Positions 1 to 7,052 of a stretch of 21,557 bases of DNA are shown in pieces. The position numbers and the translations under genes are program-made. This DNA comes from a virus. Below the pieces are notes generated by a model that saw only the letters and a program-made list of their open reading frames with translations, made no database searches and had not been told where the DNA came from. The first letter of the stretch is position 1. Every line of letters starts with the position of its first letter. The stretch covers positions 1 to 21,557 of IMG/VR virus record IMGVR_UViG_3300017719_000263. One strand, given 5' to 3'.

Positions 1-1461
1 AACAATTAAATGCTCTGAGCCAAACCTACTGACAATCGCTTTTCTAACCGGAAAGCCCCTTTTGGGCATGTTCTGTAGATTTAAGGTTATACCGCCGCCG
101 CTAGAAAGTCGGCCTGTTGCGGTGATACACTGATTAAAGTTGGGGTGTAGAAGCCCATTCTCTCTAGTGCCACGCTCAATTCCCGCAATAAAAGAGTCCA
201 GATATGTGCTGATGGCATTTAGCCTTGCAACTTTAGTAAGAAATTCTATTGCAAGTGTATTGCCCTTGCGCTCTGCCTGAGAGATCAGGGATTTAATAGT
301 AATCTTATCAGTCTTAAAACCATTGGCAGAAGCATAGCTGGATGCTTTAGGCTCTAGCTGCAAGCCAGCAACTTGACCCGTAGGCTGATACAACGCCCCA
401 GCCCCATCACAGACCTTGCATTTAGTTCTGTTTTTGTACGGATCACCCTGTACTCGGAAAAGCTTACCGTTCTTGCGTTTGTTTTTAACTTTATACTTCT
501 GTATTGATCCAACGCCTTGGCAGTCTGGGCATTGTACTGCTTGCGTTTTCTGCATTTGATTAAAGTTAGATCTGATCGAGTCCTTTATTTCTCTATCAGT
601 CATTTTAGGTGGCATGAGAGATTTACCAGCCGCGTTGACGCCAATGTTAAAGGTTAGGATATGCGCGTCACGATTAATCAGATCCAGACTATAGATTACT
701 TTAGTTCTATCTCTGCCAGAGGATAAATTGATGGGAGTATCACCCATGACTTCCTCTACAATCTCATTGCATCGTGCTTGGGTTTCAATCTGTTCAGCTA
801 AAAACTTTTGCTTCACTTCTTCCAGAGCAAACCGATCAATTTTCACACCATTCATTTCTATTTCACAAAGAAATAAAAGTGTTTCGTTCATCGATTTTAG
901 TACAGGTAAAAGAGAAGAATTTTCATCTTTAGCGAGATCAATTTGTTGCGATAAATATATCTCTCCACAGGTTTTAACGTCCGCAATTCCGTACGCAATT
1001 ACGTCTGCCAGCGGTATTTTTTCAAAACCAATGCCCTGCTTAAATTGTTCGTCAACAAGATCTGACTTCTTAAAGCTTTTGGTGCGGCGGCGAATAGCAG
1101 TTTCTTTTAAAGACATAGGTATCCTTGCACCTTTGGCTAAAAGATATTCAGCTATTAACGTATCATATATCAAAGGCGGCAATTCAAAGCCCATTTCAAG
1201 CAGCCAGCCGCAATCAAATTTAGCATTTTGGGCTACTAGTACGTCAGCTTCTGCTAAGTGGTCAGTAAGTCGCTCTATGCCATCAGGAACGCTACACTCC
1301 TCATGAAACCAAGTGTCCACATGGACTTCATCAACTGTAGTTTCCCCAAGCCAGCCATACTGAGCCATAATACATTTATTATCAGGATTTTTAGGGCTAT
1401 TATCTATGCGTCCTTCGATCCACTTCACCGTGACTTCTAAGTCGAGTACAAGTATTTTCAA
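1..1461 (-). CDS. Family A DNA polymerase with 3'-5' exonuclease and DnaJ-type zinc insert (partial)
   Basis: Replicative phage DNA polymerase; 487 N-terminal residues are present and the gene runs off the left edge, so the palm and fingers catalytic motifs are outside the window. Exonuclease motifs are visible: D7/E9 (ExoI, LDLE), N79-AKFD83 (ExoII) and Y157xxxD161 (ExoIII). The TGRLSS motif at 449-454 opens the polymerase domain. Between them lie two CXXCXGXG motifs (C311/C314 and C348/C351), as in the DnaJ zinc domain; four cysteines would make one zinc site. I recall this arrangement from HMO-2011-type marine phages. Start: TTG at 1461, just after an in-frame TGA, preceded by GGGGAG about 8 nt upstream. 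It overlaps the stop of the 48-aa gene (TTGA), so coupled translation is likely. It is the last visible gene of the helicase unit. Family call is firm; the zinc-insert function is unknown. Confidence 0.95.
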   Translation of the reverse strand, partial: MKILVLDLEVTVKWIEGRIDNSPKNPDNKCIMAQYGWLGETTVDEVHVDTWFHEECSVPDGIERLTDHLAEADVLVAQNAKFDCGWLLEMGFELPPLIYDTLIAEYLLAKGARIPMSLKETAIRRRTKSFKKSDLVDEQFKQGIGFEKIPLADVIAYGIADVKTCGEIYLSQQIDLAKDENSSLLPVLKSMNETLLFLCEIEMNGVKIDRFALEEVKQKFLAEQIETQARCNEIVEEVMGDTPINLSSGRDRTKVIYSLDLINRDAHILTFNIGVNAAGKSLMPPKMTDREIKDSIRSNFNQMQKTQAVQCPDCQGVGSIQKYKVKNKRKNGKLFRVQGDPYKNRTKCKVCDGAGALYQPTGQVAGLQLEPKASSYASANGFKTDKITIKSLISQAERKGNTLAIEFLTKVARLNAISTYLDSFIAGIERGTRENGLLHPNFNQCITATGRLSSGGGITLNLQNMPKRGFPVRKAIVSRFGSEHLIV

Positions 1462-1604
1462 AAGTCAGGCTCCCCATTCTCATCTAAAATGGGCATCTTG
1501 AAAGAAAAATCTCTAACGACTACCGGCTCTGGTTGTTTGGGTATAATTACGCCTAGTTCTCTCAAATATATTTCTATGTGAGGCGGTAGATTATCATACA
1601 ACAT
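1458..1604 (-). CDS. Small conserved-looking hypothetical protein between helicase and polymerase
   Basis: A 48-residue protein of unknown function, acidic toward the C-terminus, with a PPHIEIYLRELGV segment near the N-terminus. The start at 1604 overlaps the helicase stop by 11 nt and has GGGGAG 10 nt upstream. A longer reading from 1640 would lie deeper inside the helicase gene and is less likely. The stop overlaps the TTG start of the polymerase, so the three genes form a tightly packed cassette. A replisome accessory role is possible from position only; there is no recognisable domain. Confidence 0.6.
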   Translation of the reverse strand: MLYDNLPPHIEIYLRELGVIIPKQPEPVVVRDFSFKMPILDENGEPDF

Positions 1605-2820
1605 AACGATTAATCTCCCCTTCAAGATTACACTGAACAAGCGTGTGCCTTCCGCTAATCTTGTTTTTCATAATGTTAATATATCTGGTGGGGTCATCAG
1701 GGTTGTCGGGGTTATCCGCTTTCCCTATGCCGAAAAGTAAATCCGCTTCTGACTGTTTAGCCACACGACTTCCTTCTAGCATGCTCATAGATAGGCGTGT
1801 TCTGCCCTCTGCATCACCCGTTGCCTGACTCATGGCGATGATTGCGGTATTATGTTTTTTGGCTAAAGCGCGTAGCTGAGTATATAAGCTTCTAAGCCGC
1901 TGATGGCCTTGATCAAACTTTTCAGTCAGTTCGACTTTATCTGCCATGTCTACGATAACTACACTGAATTCTTCTTTAGCTAGATAGGCGTCAAGGATGT
2001 TCATATCCCACCCCTGCGTATCTCTAAATATGATCCGGTCTTTGATGCCAGAGAAGCGAGTTACTGCAGCCGCTGGATCAACCCTGATTTCATCCTCAGT
2101 CATGCCAGTGTAAGACTGCAAAGCTCTAAGCTTCACCCTGCGTCCAAATTCTTCGTTACAGATGTAACCGACTTTAGCACCTTGCTGGCAGAAACCTGCA
2201 GGGCCGCAAGATATCGACACGGCAAAGGCTGTCTTGCCAACATTAGAATACGCAGCAACAATCATAAACTCACCGCGCCCAATGCCATAAACTTCGCGGC
2301 TGAGTGTTTCTATATTGAATTTAAATCGGTTGTCGTTGGCTGTTGTAGCCAGCAATTCATAAATGTCATCTGTGACCGGAAGACCAAAGATATCGTCTGG
2401 AAGATAACCCGCCGTGACACGCTCGACTAGAGTGTTAATCTTCCGTAGCGCATCCTTATCTCCTTGGTTCATAAGCAACGCTAGTTGTGCTATATCGTTT
2501 GCAACTTCTTGCATCCACAGATTGTTGATAACTGTGGCACTGATCTCTGCATCGATAGGCTCAGAAGTAGCAATTTCTTGCACTTGCTCTTCGACTTGAT
2601 CAGCTTGGGCGGGAGTCCATACAGGATGGTTCGACTTCCAATATGCAAACAAATCTAAGGAAGTTATATCCTTTTCAAACTTGTCATGCATTTCAACGAT
2701 AGAAGTATATATTTCTTTTAGAGTTTCATTAAAAAGCTCAGGTCTAAGCTTCGATTTATTTGCCTCATAGAACTCATTATTTAAGCAGTTTTTTAGTAGT
2801 GAGTGTTCCAATTTAGTCAT
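1594..2820 (-). CDS. DnaB-like replicative DNA helicase
   Basis: A 408-residue RecA-fold helicase expected to unwind DNA at the phage fork with the nearby polymerase and separate primase. The N-terminal ~140 residues are helical and resemble a DnaB N-domain. The ATPase core has a P-loop ending SNVGKT (G195-K196-T197), in which the usual first glycine is alanine (A190). A Walker B strand reads VVIVD (D291), with E223/E224 between them. SQATGDAEGR (331-340) and LEGSRVAKQSEADLLF (349-363) fit the C-terminal DnaB/T7-gp4 helicase motifs. The protein has no zinc-finger or TOPRIM part, so helicase and primase are split here, unlike T7 gp4. AAGGA abuts the ATG, an unusually short spacing. A bipartite TTGACA-like/TAATTGTTA motif lies 15-35 nt upstream (2835-2855) and a terminator for the preceding unit lies beyond it, so this gene probably opens its own leftward unit. 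Confidence 0.92.
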   Translation of the reverse strand: MTKLEHSLLKNCLNNEFYEANKSKLRPELFNETLKEIYTSIVEMHDKFEKDITSLDLFAYWKSNHPVWTPAQADQVEEQVQEIATSEPIDAEISATVINNLWMQEVANDIAQLALLMNQGDKDALRKINTLVERVTAGYLPDDIFGLPVTDDIYELLATTANDNRFKFNIETLSREVYGIGRGEFMIVAAYSNVGKTAFAVSISCGPAGFCQQGAKVGYICNEEFGRRVKLRALQSYTGMTEDEIRVDPAAAVTRFSGIKDRIIFRDTQGWDMNILDAYLAKEEFSVVIVDMADKVELTEKFDQGHQRLRSLYTQLRALAKKHNTAIIAMSQATGDAEGRTRLSMSMLEGSRVAKQSEADLLFGIGKADNPDNPDDPTRYINIMKNKISGRHTLVQCNLEGEINRYVV

Positions 2821-2834
2821 TCCTTAGTTGCCTG

Positions 2835-2855
2835 TAACAATTAGCTACTTGTCAG
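2835..2855 (-). promoter_or_regulatory. Bipartite motif upstream of helicase unit
   Basis: Leftward strand reads CTGACA-N6-TAATTGTTA, then CAGG. The -35-like half is good but no -10 is recognisable at 17 nt (GGCAAC). Lies between the preceding terminator and the helicase ATG, so some promoter is expected here. Confidence 0.45.
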
Positions 2856-2876
2856 GGCTAACACACAAGAAGACAT

Positions 2877-2910
2877 AAAAAAAGCCCCAATTTTCATTGA
2901 GGCCTTTTTC
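2877..2910 (-). terminator. Rho-independent terminator with GNRA loop
   Basis: Leftward: GCCTCAAT-GAAA-ATTGGGGC (8 bp, one T-G pair; 2903-2884) then TTTTTTT (2883-2877). The rightward strand also ends in a T-rich run (CTTTTTCTTCT), so it may be bidirectional. Ends the primase unit. Confidence 0.85.
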
Positions 2911-2928
2911 TTCTAGATTATGGAAAGT

Positions 2929-3141
2929 TTATTTAGATGGCTTGTTTTGTCTGAACGCCATTTGCTCTAAATCAGGTTTTGCTGATCCTCTACGCTCTTT
3001 AATGTTCAAAGCGGTATAGCTTACACATTTATTAGAGTTGGAGAATTCTTCTAGGATCGCGCTTAATTTCTGTTCGATTTTAGCTGCCTCTGTGAAGTTT
3101 GCTACTTCAAGATCAGCCAACATAATTGCTCTTAGTTGCAT
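2929..3141 (-). CDS. Small hypothetical protein
   Basis: Seventy residues, not recognised. The first ~35 are amphipathic and helical (EVANFTEAAKIEQKLSAILEEF) and the C-terminus is basic (RRGSAKPD..., ending NKPSK), so a small DNA- or protein-binding helical protein is conceivable. AAGGA sits 9 nt upstream of the ATG. It is the last gene of the primase unit: a strong leftward terminator follows the stop by about 20 nt (2877-2910). Confidence 0.7.
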   Translation of the reverse strand: MQLRAIMLADLEVANFTEAAKIEQKLSAILEEFSNSNKCVSYTALNIKERRGSAKPDLEQMAFRQNKPSK

Positions 3142-3231
3142 TTTTGATATTCCTTGATTTTAACGTCGGTATTATCAGCTTCGACGGATACTTTTTCTCG
3201 CAGAATTACCTGCGCCTATGTTAAATTTATT

Positions 3232-3438
3232 TTAAGGGTGTTGTGGCGGTGCTAATGCAACTATTGGACTACCCCAGACAGTGTTACCCACCCAATCTGA
3301 CGAAGATACACTTTTCACTTTACTTATAATACGCAACGATTTTCTGTACGCCGCGCCATATTGTCTTAACAAATAAGAACCTGTCCAGTTATGCTCGACA
3401 AGTCTAAAATGGTTAGATGGAAGAATATTAATCTCCAT
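3232..3438 (-). CDS. Small hypothetical protein overlapping primase end
   Basis: Sixty-eight residues, not recognised. The ATG lies inside the last codons of the primase gene (11-nt overlap), suggesting coupling. The middle is basic (RQYGAAYRKSLRIISKVK) and the end is hydrophobic and proline-rich (SPIVALAPPQHP). Codon use resembles the neighbours and it fills the gap between two better-supported genes. The ribosome site is weak, so the call is moderate. Confidence 0.55.
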   Translation of the reverse strand: MEINILPSNHFRLVEHNWTGSYLLRQYGAAYRKSLRIISKVKSVSSSDWVGNTVWGSPIVALAPPQHP

Positions 3439-4189
3439 ACAACACCCGTTTAACTTGCTCAGTATCCAACACTTTTAAGTCTCTCTTAGTTAAACATACA
3501 CGAATATTACATCCATGCTTCCTAGCTTGTTGTACTGCCTTAATACTTGCGTCCATGTCAAGCACTAAATACTTATCACTGTATTTTTTAAGTGTCTTTG
3601 TGATGTTATAGCTAAGTTTAGTTCCTAGCAAAGCTAAACCTACAAAACCTTTTATCCGTGACACCGAACAAGCAGAAGGCACATCTTCTACCATCACAAC
3701 TTTGTTACCAACGCCTATAGTAATTCCAGATTCAATTACACCGTAAGTGATCCACTTCGGGCCAAAGCCAGACAGTAATCTGCCTACCGCGCCATTAGCA
3801 TAATAAAAGATTACTCTGTTTTCTGATGGTGCATATCTAATTTTTATTAATTGATTGTTATATGCTTCCAGACTGTTTACCGACTCCAGATAATCTAAAG
3901 AGGGTTGGTGGTTCGTTACAGAAGTTGTAATCGAAGGTAAAGGCTTACCTATAGGTTTGTCAGCTTTAATATTGTTTAATCTATTTTTGACATACTCTAT
4001 CGTTCTATCACCAGTGTAGATTCCTTTTCCTTCACAACTGGCTCTAAAGCAATTCCACATTACTGTACCATCAATTTTAGAAATAGATAACTTCTTATCC
4101 ATATAGCAGAATGGACAGGTGATTACTTTTCTATCACCTTCCCGCAAAGGTATTCTTTTGATGATATCTAGTTGTTCAGAGTAAGTCAT
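3428..4189 (-). CDS. DNA primase (zinc ribbon plus TOPRIM), separate from helicase
   Basis: A 253-residue primase that would lay RNA primers for the phage polymerase. The N-terminal zinc ribbon has C25/C28 (CPFC) and C47/C52 (CFRASC), as in T7 gp4 or DnaG-type template-recognition domains. A TOPRIM catalytic fold follows: the acidic residue in VVMVEDVPSA (E168) and the DxD in YLVLDMDAS (D211, D213). The whole is about the size of the primase half of T7 gp4, so helicase and primase are encoded by separate genes in separate units, with two small genes and a terminator between them. The ATG is preceded by a purine-rich AAGAAGATAG. A TATAAT on the leftward strand at 4215-4210 could be a -10, but no good -35 pairs with it. 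Confidence 0.9.
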   Translation of the reverse strand: MTYSEQLDIIKRIPLREGDRKVITCPFCYMDKKLSISKIDGTVMWNCFRASCEGKGIYTGDRTIEYVKNRLNNIKADKPIGKPLPSITTSVTNHQPSLDYLESVNSLEAYNNQLIKIRYAPSENRVIFYYANGAVGRLLSGFGPKWITYGVIESGITIGVGNKVVMVEDVPSACSVSRIKGFVGLALLGTKLSYNITKTLKKYSDKYLVLDMDASIKAVQQARKHGCNIRVCLTKRDLKVLDTEQVKRVLYGD

Positions 4190-4209
4190 ATATCTATCTT
4201 CTTTAGTTG

Positions 4210-4215
4210 ATTATA
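4210..4215 (-). promoter_or_regulatory. Possible -10 box for primase unit
   Basis: Leftward strand reads a perfect TATAAT about 20 nt upstream of the primase ATG. No recognisable -35 at 16-18 nt and no extended -10, so it could be chance in AT-rich sequence. Confidence 0.3.
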
Positions 4216-4280
4216 AGTCATGTCACCTCGCGGCGACATCCGAAGGATACACGCTTTAACAATATTGTAAATGGTACAAA

Positions 4281-4301
4281 CGACAATTAGTTAAATGTGA
4301 C
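4281..4301 (-). promoter_or_regulatory. Degenerate copy of bipartite intergenic motif upstream of primase unit
   Basis: Leftward strand reads GTCACA-N6-TAATTGTCG. It matches TTGACA at 4 of 6 and TAATTGTTA at 7 of 9, with the same 6-nt gap as the better copies at 2835, 7829, 8293 and 12724. Weakest member of the set. Confidence 0.35.
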
Positions 4302-4368
4302 TAAAAGTATTTTTGATTAACAGTTTATCACACTCATAGTATTTAAGTCATTGTTTTATATGCAAAAA

Positions 4369-4413
4369 CTGGTAATCAATTGGTCGTAGGTTCGATCCCT
4401 ACCGCCGGAGCCA
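4369..4413 (+). other. attP-like 3' fragment of a host tRNA gene
   Basis: Bases 4387-4403 form a perfect T-arm (GTAGG, loop TTCGATC, CCTAC). They are followed by a seven-base acceptor strand CGCCGGA, discriminator G and encoded CCA (4411-4413). Upstream lies TAATCAATTGGTC, an anticodon-stem 3' side and variable loop. The 5' half of a tRNA is absent (an A-run stands in its place), so this is not a functional gene. A 3' tRNA fragment in a phage with a tyrosine integrase is the standard look of attP. U1-type pairing (acceptor ending ...GGA) and G73 fit tRNA-Asn best, although the anticodon triplet reads GGT rather than GTT. Confidence 0.75.
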
Positions 4414-4455
4414 AAGTCACTGATATTAAACAATTAATCAGGGTCTTGGATGAGT

Positions 4456-4506
4456 AAAAAAAGGAAGAAATTGACGAAAAAGTAATTCCTTTTTTCTTCC
4501 TTTTTT
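4456..4506 (-). terminator. Rho-independent terminator of integrase-ThyX unit
   Basis: Inverted repeat GGAAGAAA (4463-4470) / TTTCTTCC (4493-4500), flanked by an A-run (4456-4462) and a T-run (4501-4506), so it could work both ways. Leftward, the stem ends in TTTTTTT right after the 41-aa gene. Confidence 0.75.
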
Positions 4507-4517
4507 CTATAACCGAC

Positions 4518-4643
4518 TCACTTGTATTTTATGTAGACATCTTTAATCGATAGGTTATCGGCTTCTTTGCGTGCATCTTTTTCAAGTACTGTTTTATAAG
4601 CCAGCGCATTGTCAGTTTTAGAACAGTAATATGTTAGTATCAC
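4518..4643 (-). CDS. Very small hypothetical protein after ThyX
   Basis: A 41-residue reading frame with a GTG start 4 nt after the ThyX stop. It is lysine-rich and polar (CSKTDNALAYKTVLEKDARK..., ending VYIKYK). The ribosome site (GAACGG) is weak. Support comes from spacing, phage-like codon use and the terminator that follows the stop within about 12 nt. Not recognised; moderate to low certainty. Confidence 0.45.
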   Translation of the reverse strand: MILTYYCSKTDNALAYKTVLEKDARKEADNLSIKDVYIKYK

Positions 4644-4647
4644 CGTT

Positions 4648-5361
4648 CTATATCCGCTTCGCATCATACTCTTCCAGAACGCTTGTGGTGGTCAGAGAAG
4701 CCCATGAAATAGGATAGAGCCGTGACATCTCATGGCTGACTAAATTGGCTACTGAGCGTGTCTCCTGTTGAGTGTCAGGTGAGCATCTAAGTACTGCCAT
4801 TCGTGCAAACGCATCTAGTGACCCAGACCACCAAAACTGCGTCATTAAATTAGCCGGTAATACCATTCGCGCTTGTTCTTCACAGACGCCTAATTCTAGC
4901 AGATAATTATAGTGAGCTACTGCCTTGTTACATTGTGACAGTGTGGATGCTATCACTTTGTTAGCTGTATCATCTTCAAGTCGGTCACCAGAACCTTGCT
5001 TCTTATCTTTGACTGACTGTCTCCACCAATCTGGATAAAATATGTCAGGCTGCGATTTCACATATCTGCGGCTCACTTCGTTAATTCTCAAATATGAATG
5101 TTTTACAAGTTGTCGGCTCACAAAAATTGGACAGCTAATTCTAAAAGATGCAAAGCAATGTCCAAATGGACTAAAATGCTTATGCTTGGCTAAATACTTT
5201 ATAAGCTTTTCGTCTGAATAGTGGAGTATGGGGCGCATATCTCCATCTGTTCCAGTAAAGCCCAGACCTTTGCTATGCTTACTGAATGACACTCTAGCTG
5301 CATTTACGCACGAAAGGTCACTGCCCATGCTGTCGAGCAATTCTACAGAGATTTTACTCAT
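4648..5361 (-). CDS. thyX: Flavin-dependent thymidylate synthase ThyX, divergent signature
   Basis: Makes dTMP from dUMP using methylene-tetrahydrofolate and FAD, boosting thymidine for phage replication. 237 residues, normal for ThyX. Family landmarks: AARVSF (21-26), LIKYLAKHKHFSPF (53-66), CPIFVSRQ (77-84), INEVSRRY (93-100), LPANLMTQFWWSGSL (168-182) and the C-terminal LRCSPDTQQETR (191-202). The hallmark RHRx7S motif is altered to K87-H88-S89...S97, and the usual glutamate of PFEH is G67. So flavin or dUMP contacts may differ, yet the surrounding fold signature is intact. The ATG overlaps the stop of the 67-aa gene, so it is part of the integrase unit, an unusual pairing of a metabolic gene with lysogeny functions. 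Confidence 0.9.
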   Translation of the reverse strand: MSKISVELLDSMGSDLSCVNAARVSFSKHSKGLGFTGTDGDMRPILHYSDEKLIKYLAKHKHFSPFGHCFASFRISCPIFVSRQLVKHSYLRINEVSRRYVKSQPDIFYPDWWRQSVKDKKQGSGDRLEDDTANKVIASTLSQCNKAVAHYNYLLELGVCEEQARMVLPANLMTQFWWSGSLDAFARMAVLRCSPDTQQETRSVANLVSHEMSRLYPISWASLTTTSVLEEYDAKRI

Positions 5362-5564
5362 TACACTAACCTCTCGTAGATAACATAATCTTTGCCGTGC
5401 AAATACTCTTGGCCTACTCGCATTGTGCGAAGGTGATCAAAGGGCAGTTCGTGACCCATGCCCGCAACTCTGCCAACAGTCTGGGATTTGCAGTGAGTAG
5501 TTTTAAAAACTTTATATTTGTCGTAATGATCCATTTTTGTAATCGATAGTGTATCAAAATGCAT
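5361..5564 (-). CDS. Small hypothetical protein between integrase and ThyX
   Basis: Sixty-seven residues, not recognised. It is rich in charged and aromatic residues with a central GMGHELPFDHLRTMRVGQEY segment; no membrane segment. The start at 5564 overlaps the integrase end by 11 nt; an alternative ATG is at 5534. The stop touches the ThyX start. It sits within a continuous coupled series, so it is very likely translated. Confidence 0.65.
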   Translation of the reverse strand: MHFDTLSITKMDHYDKYKVFKTTHCKSQTVGRVAGMGHELPFDHLRTMRVGQEYLHGKDYVIYERLV

Positions 5565-6828
5565 TTGTAGCTTTCTCTTTCAGTAATTGTTGAATTAAAA
5601 TGTTTTGTTCTGCGATAATATCTTGCAGCTTTTCGGGCGAGTCAGTGCCTTGTTTGTACCGCCGCATTTCCCTGCCCAGCTTCTTAAAGCCGACAGTATC
5701 TAGTCCACGTTTCTCCAAGGCGTTGTGAGCGTTAGTTTCCGTCAGTACAGAGTAAACCATGAGGCTGTTTATGTTCTTGTGACCTGAGATAGCCATCAGT
5801 TCGTCATGGGTGCAGCCGCACTCAGAGCCGTGTGTTACTCCAGAGCGCCTCAAATCAGCCAGCCTTACGTCAGTATATACATACGATCCATCAGGCCGCT
5901 TCTTGCCCTTGTCACGCACTGGCGGGAGCAACTTAGAAGCCTTCCTAATATCAGAGAATACTTTAGTCAGCCGGTCAGCCGTGTAAGGCTTTCGCGTACC
6001 TTCCTCGCGTATAATAAAATCATCAGAGTTATGCTTAGAATGCAGCTTTAGCCGCTTCTCTATGCCAACGGTGACAGGAATACGCATTTCAGCGCCTGTC
6101 TTCTTCTGAGCAAACTCAGCTACATTATGTACTGTGTCAAAGTCATTCCATTTCAGAAGTCGTACATCAACAGGCCGCTGCATCCATTCATAGCAAATCG
6201 TAATGACAGTACCCATACTGACTTTGCCGTTTGCATCACAGTATTCTACCATTTCTTTGACTTGATCAGGCGTCCACATGACCCTGCGTACATGACCTTT
6301 TGGAAGCTTTAGATCAGAGAAAGGGTTTGTAGTAGCCAGATTAAGCCGCCTACCCTCTGCCCATGCTGATCGAAGTCGGATGATAGTTACACGCGCATTG
6401 TTAGTTGTAACTTTGTCCTCAACGATTTGAAATATCTTCTGCGCGTACTGATAGTCTACATCTTCTACCAGAACGTCAGAGAAAGGCTTGCCATCTCCTA
6501 GATCCCACTGCAGCAAGCGGTCTATGATTTGTCGATAATTTCGCTTCGTATTAGCCGCATTATCTTTGAAGGCCATAGACCTTTTCCATGCGGAAATAAG
6601 TGCATGTACTGTGTTTTGGGGGGCGTAAACTGATGTGTCTGTACCTGCGCCCGTATGTTTCTCCCATTGCTTGTGCCACTGGCGCACTAAGTATTGAGCT
6701 TCCGATTTGGACTCTAAGGTGGTGCGCTTAATGTTGGGAAATACTTTTAGCATGGCTGCGCTAGGTCTAACAAAGTAGACCCAGCCGTTTTTACGCTGGA
6801 CAGGTTCTATATATCCAGCGGTCTTCAT
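5554..6828 (-). CDS. int: Tyrosine-family phage integrase
   Basis: Site-specific recombinase for integration, probably at the tRNA whose 3' end lies at 4369-4413. 424 residues: an N-terminal arm-binding part (1-60), a SAM-like core-binding domain (about 70-170) and the catalytic domain (180-370). Catalytic residues: R218 (MQRPVDVRLLKW), K243 in the QKKTG turn, R327 (ADLRRSG), H350 (ISGHKN) and Y359 (LMVYSVL). The first histidine of the usual HxxR box is alanine here (A324), a variation that may be tolerated in phage enzymes. The C-terminal ~50 residues are helical. The ATG overlaps the preceding stop (ATGA). The attP lies 1.1 kb beyond the gene, past ThyX, rather than directly beside int. Confidence 0.93.
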   Translation of the reverse strand: MKTAGYIEPVQRKNGWVYFVRPSAAMLKVFPNIKRTTLESKSEAQYLVRQWHKQWEKHTGAGTDTSVYAPQNTVHALISAWKRSMAFKDNAANTKRNYRQIIDRLLQWDLGDGKPFSDVLVEDVDYQYAQKIFQIVEDKVTTNNARVTIIRLRSAWAEGRRLNLATTNPFSDLKLPKGHVRRVMWTPDQVKEMVEYCDANGKVSMGTVITICYEWMQRPVDVRLLKWNDFDTVHNVAEFAQKKTGAEMRIPVTVGIEKRLKLHSKHNSDDFIIREEGTRKPYTADRLTKVFSDIRKASKLLPPVRDKGKKRPDGSYVYTDVRLADLRRSGVTHGSECGCTHDELMAISGHKNINSLMVYSVLTETNAHNALEKRGLDTVGFKKLGREMRRYKQGTDSPEKLQDIIAEQNILIQQLLKEKATNAF

Positions 6829-7052
6829 CGTGTAGCGCCCAAAGTAACGTGAGGTTCAGTCAGGCGCTGAAGATGCTTGTTTAAGTGTTTAAGCTTGGCG
6901 TTCTCTTCCATGAGCGCACCAATCCGAAACCTAGCCTGATAAACATCTTGGCTGGTGAATTCGTTACCCGCCTCTGCCAAGTCTTCTGCTAATTGCTCCA
7001 AGTAGTTTCTGAATTCGGCGTCCGTCATATCATTAAAAATTTGCGTACTCAT
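6825..7052 (-). CDS. Small acidic coiled-coil hypothetical protein upstream of int
   Basis: Seventy-five residues starting at 7052, where ATG overlaps the previous stop and GAAGGAG lies 8 nt upstream; a longer frame from 7142 runs through the neighbour and is rejected. The N-terminal half is acidic and helical (DMTDAEFRNYLEQLAEDLAEAG), followed by a possible coiled coil (LMEENAKLKHLNKHLQRL). Immediately before int, it could be an excisionase-like or regulatory factor by position only; no helix-turn-helix is evident. Confidence 0.65.
   Translation of the reverse strand: MSTQIFNDMTDAEFRNYLEQLAEDLAEAGNEFTSQDVYQARFRIGALMEENAKLKHLNKHLQRLTEPHVTLGATR

Larger units (their letters stand above)
4190..4517. 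other. Non-coding region between primase and ThyX unit: promoter motif, attP and terminator
   Basis: No convincing gene. Read leftward from 4517 it holds: the ThyX-unit terminator (4456-4506), an attP-like 3' tRNA fragment (4369-4413), a degenerate copy of the bipartite control motif (4281-4301), and a leftward TATAAT at 4215-4210 just ahead of primase. The AT-rich stretches on either side of the tRNA fragment could hold integrase arm sites or IHF sites, but I see no clear repeats there. Confidence 0.7.

Noticed and set aside
728-1440. Rightward reading frames opposite the DNA polymerase
   Set aside because: They mirror a strongly supported polymerase frame, lack ribosome sites and show no recognisable protein features.
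4369-4413. A complete tRNA gene
   Set aside because: Only the 3' part (anticodon-stem 3' side, variable loop, T-arm, acceptor, CCA) is present; the upstream bases are an A-run and cannot pair as D-arm or acceptor 5' strand.
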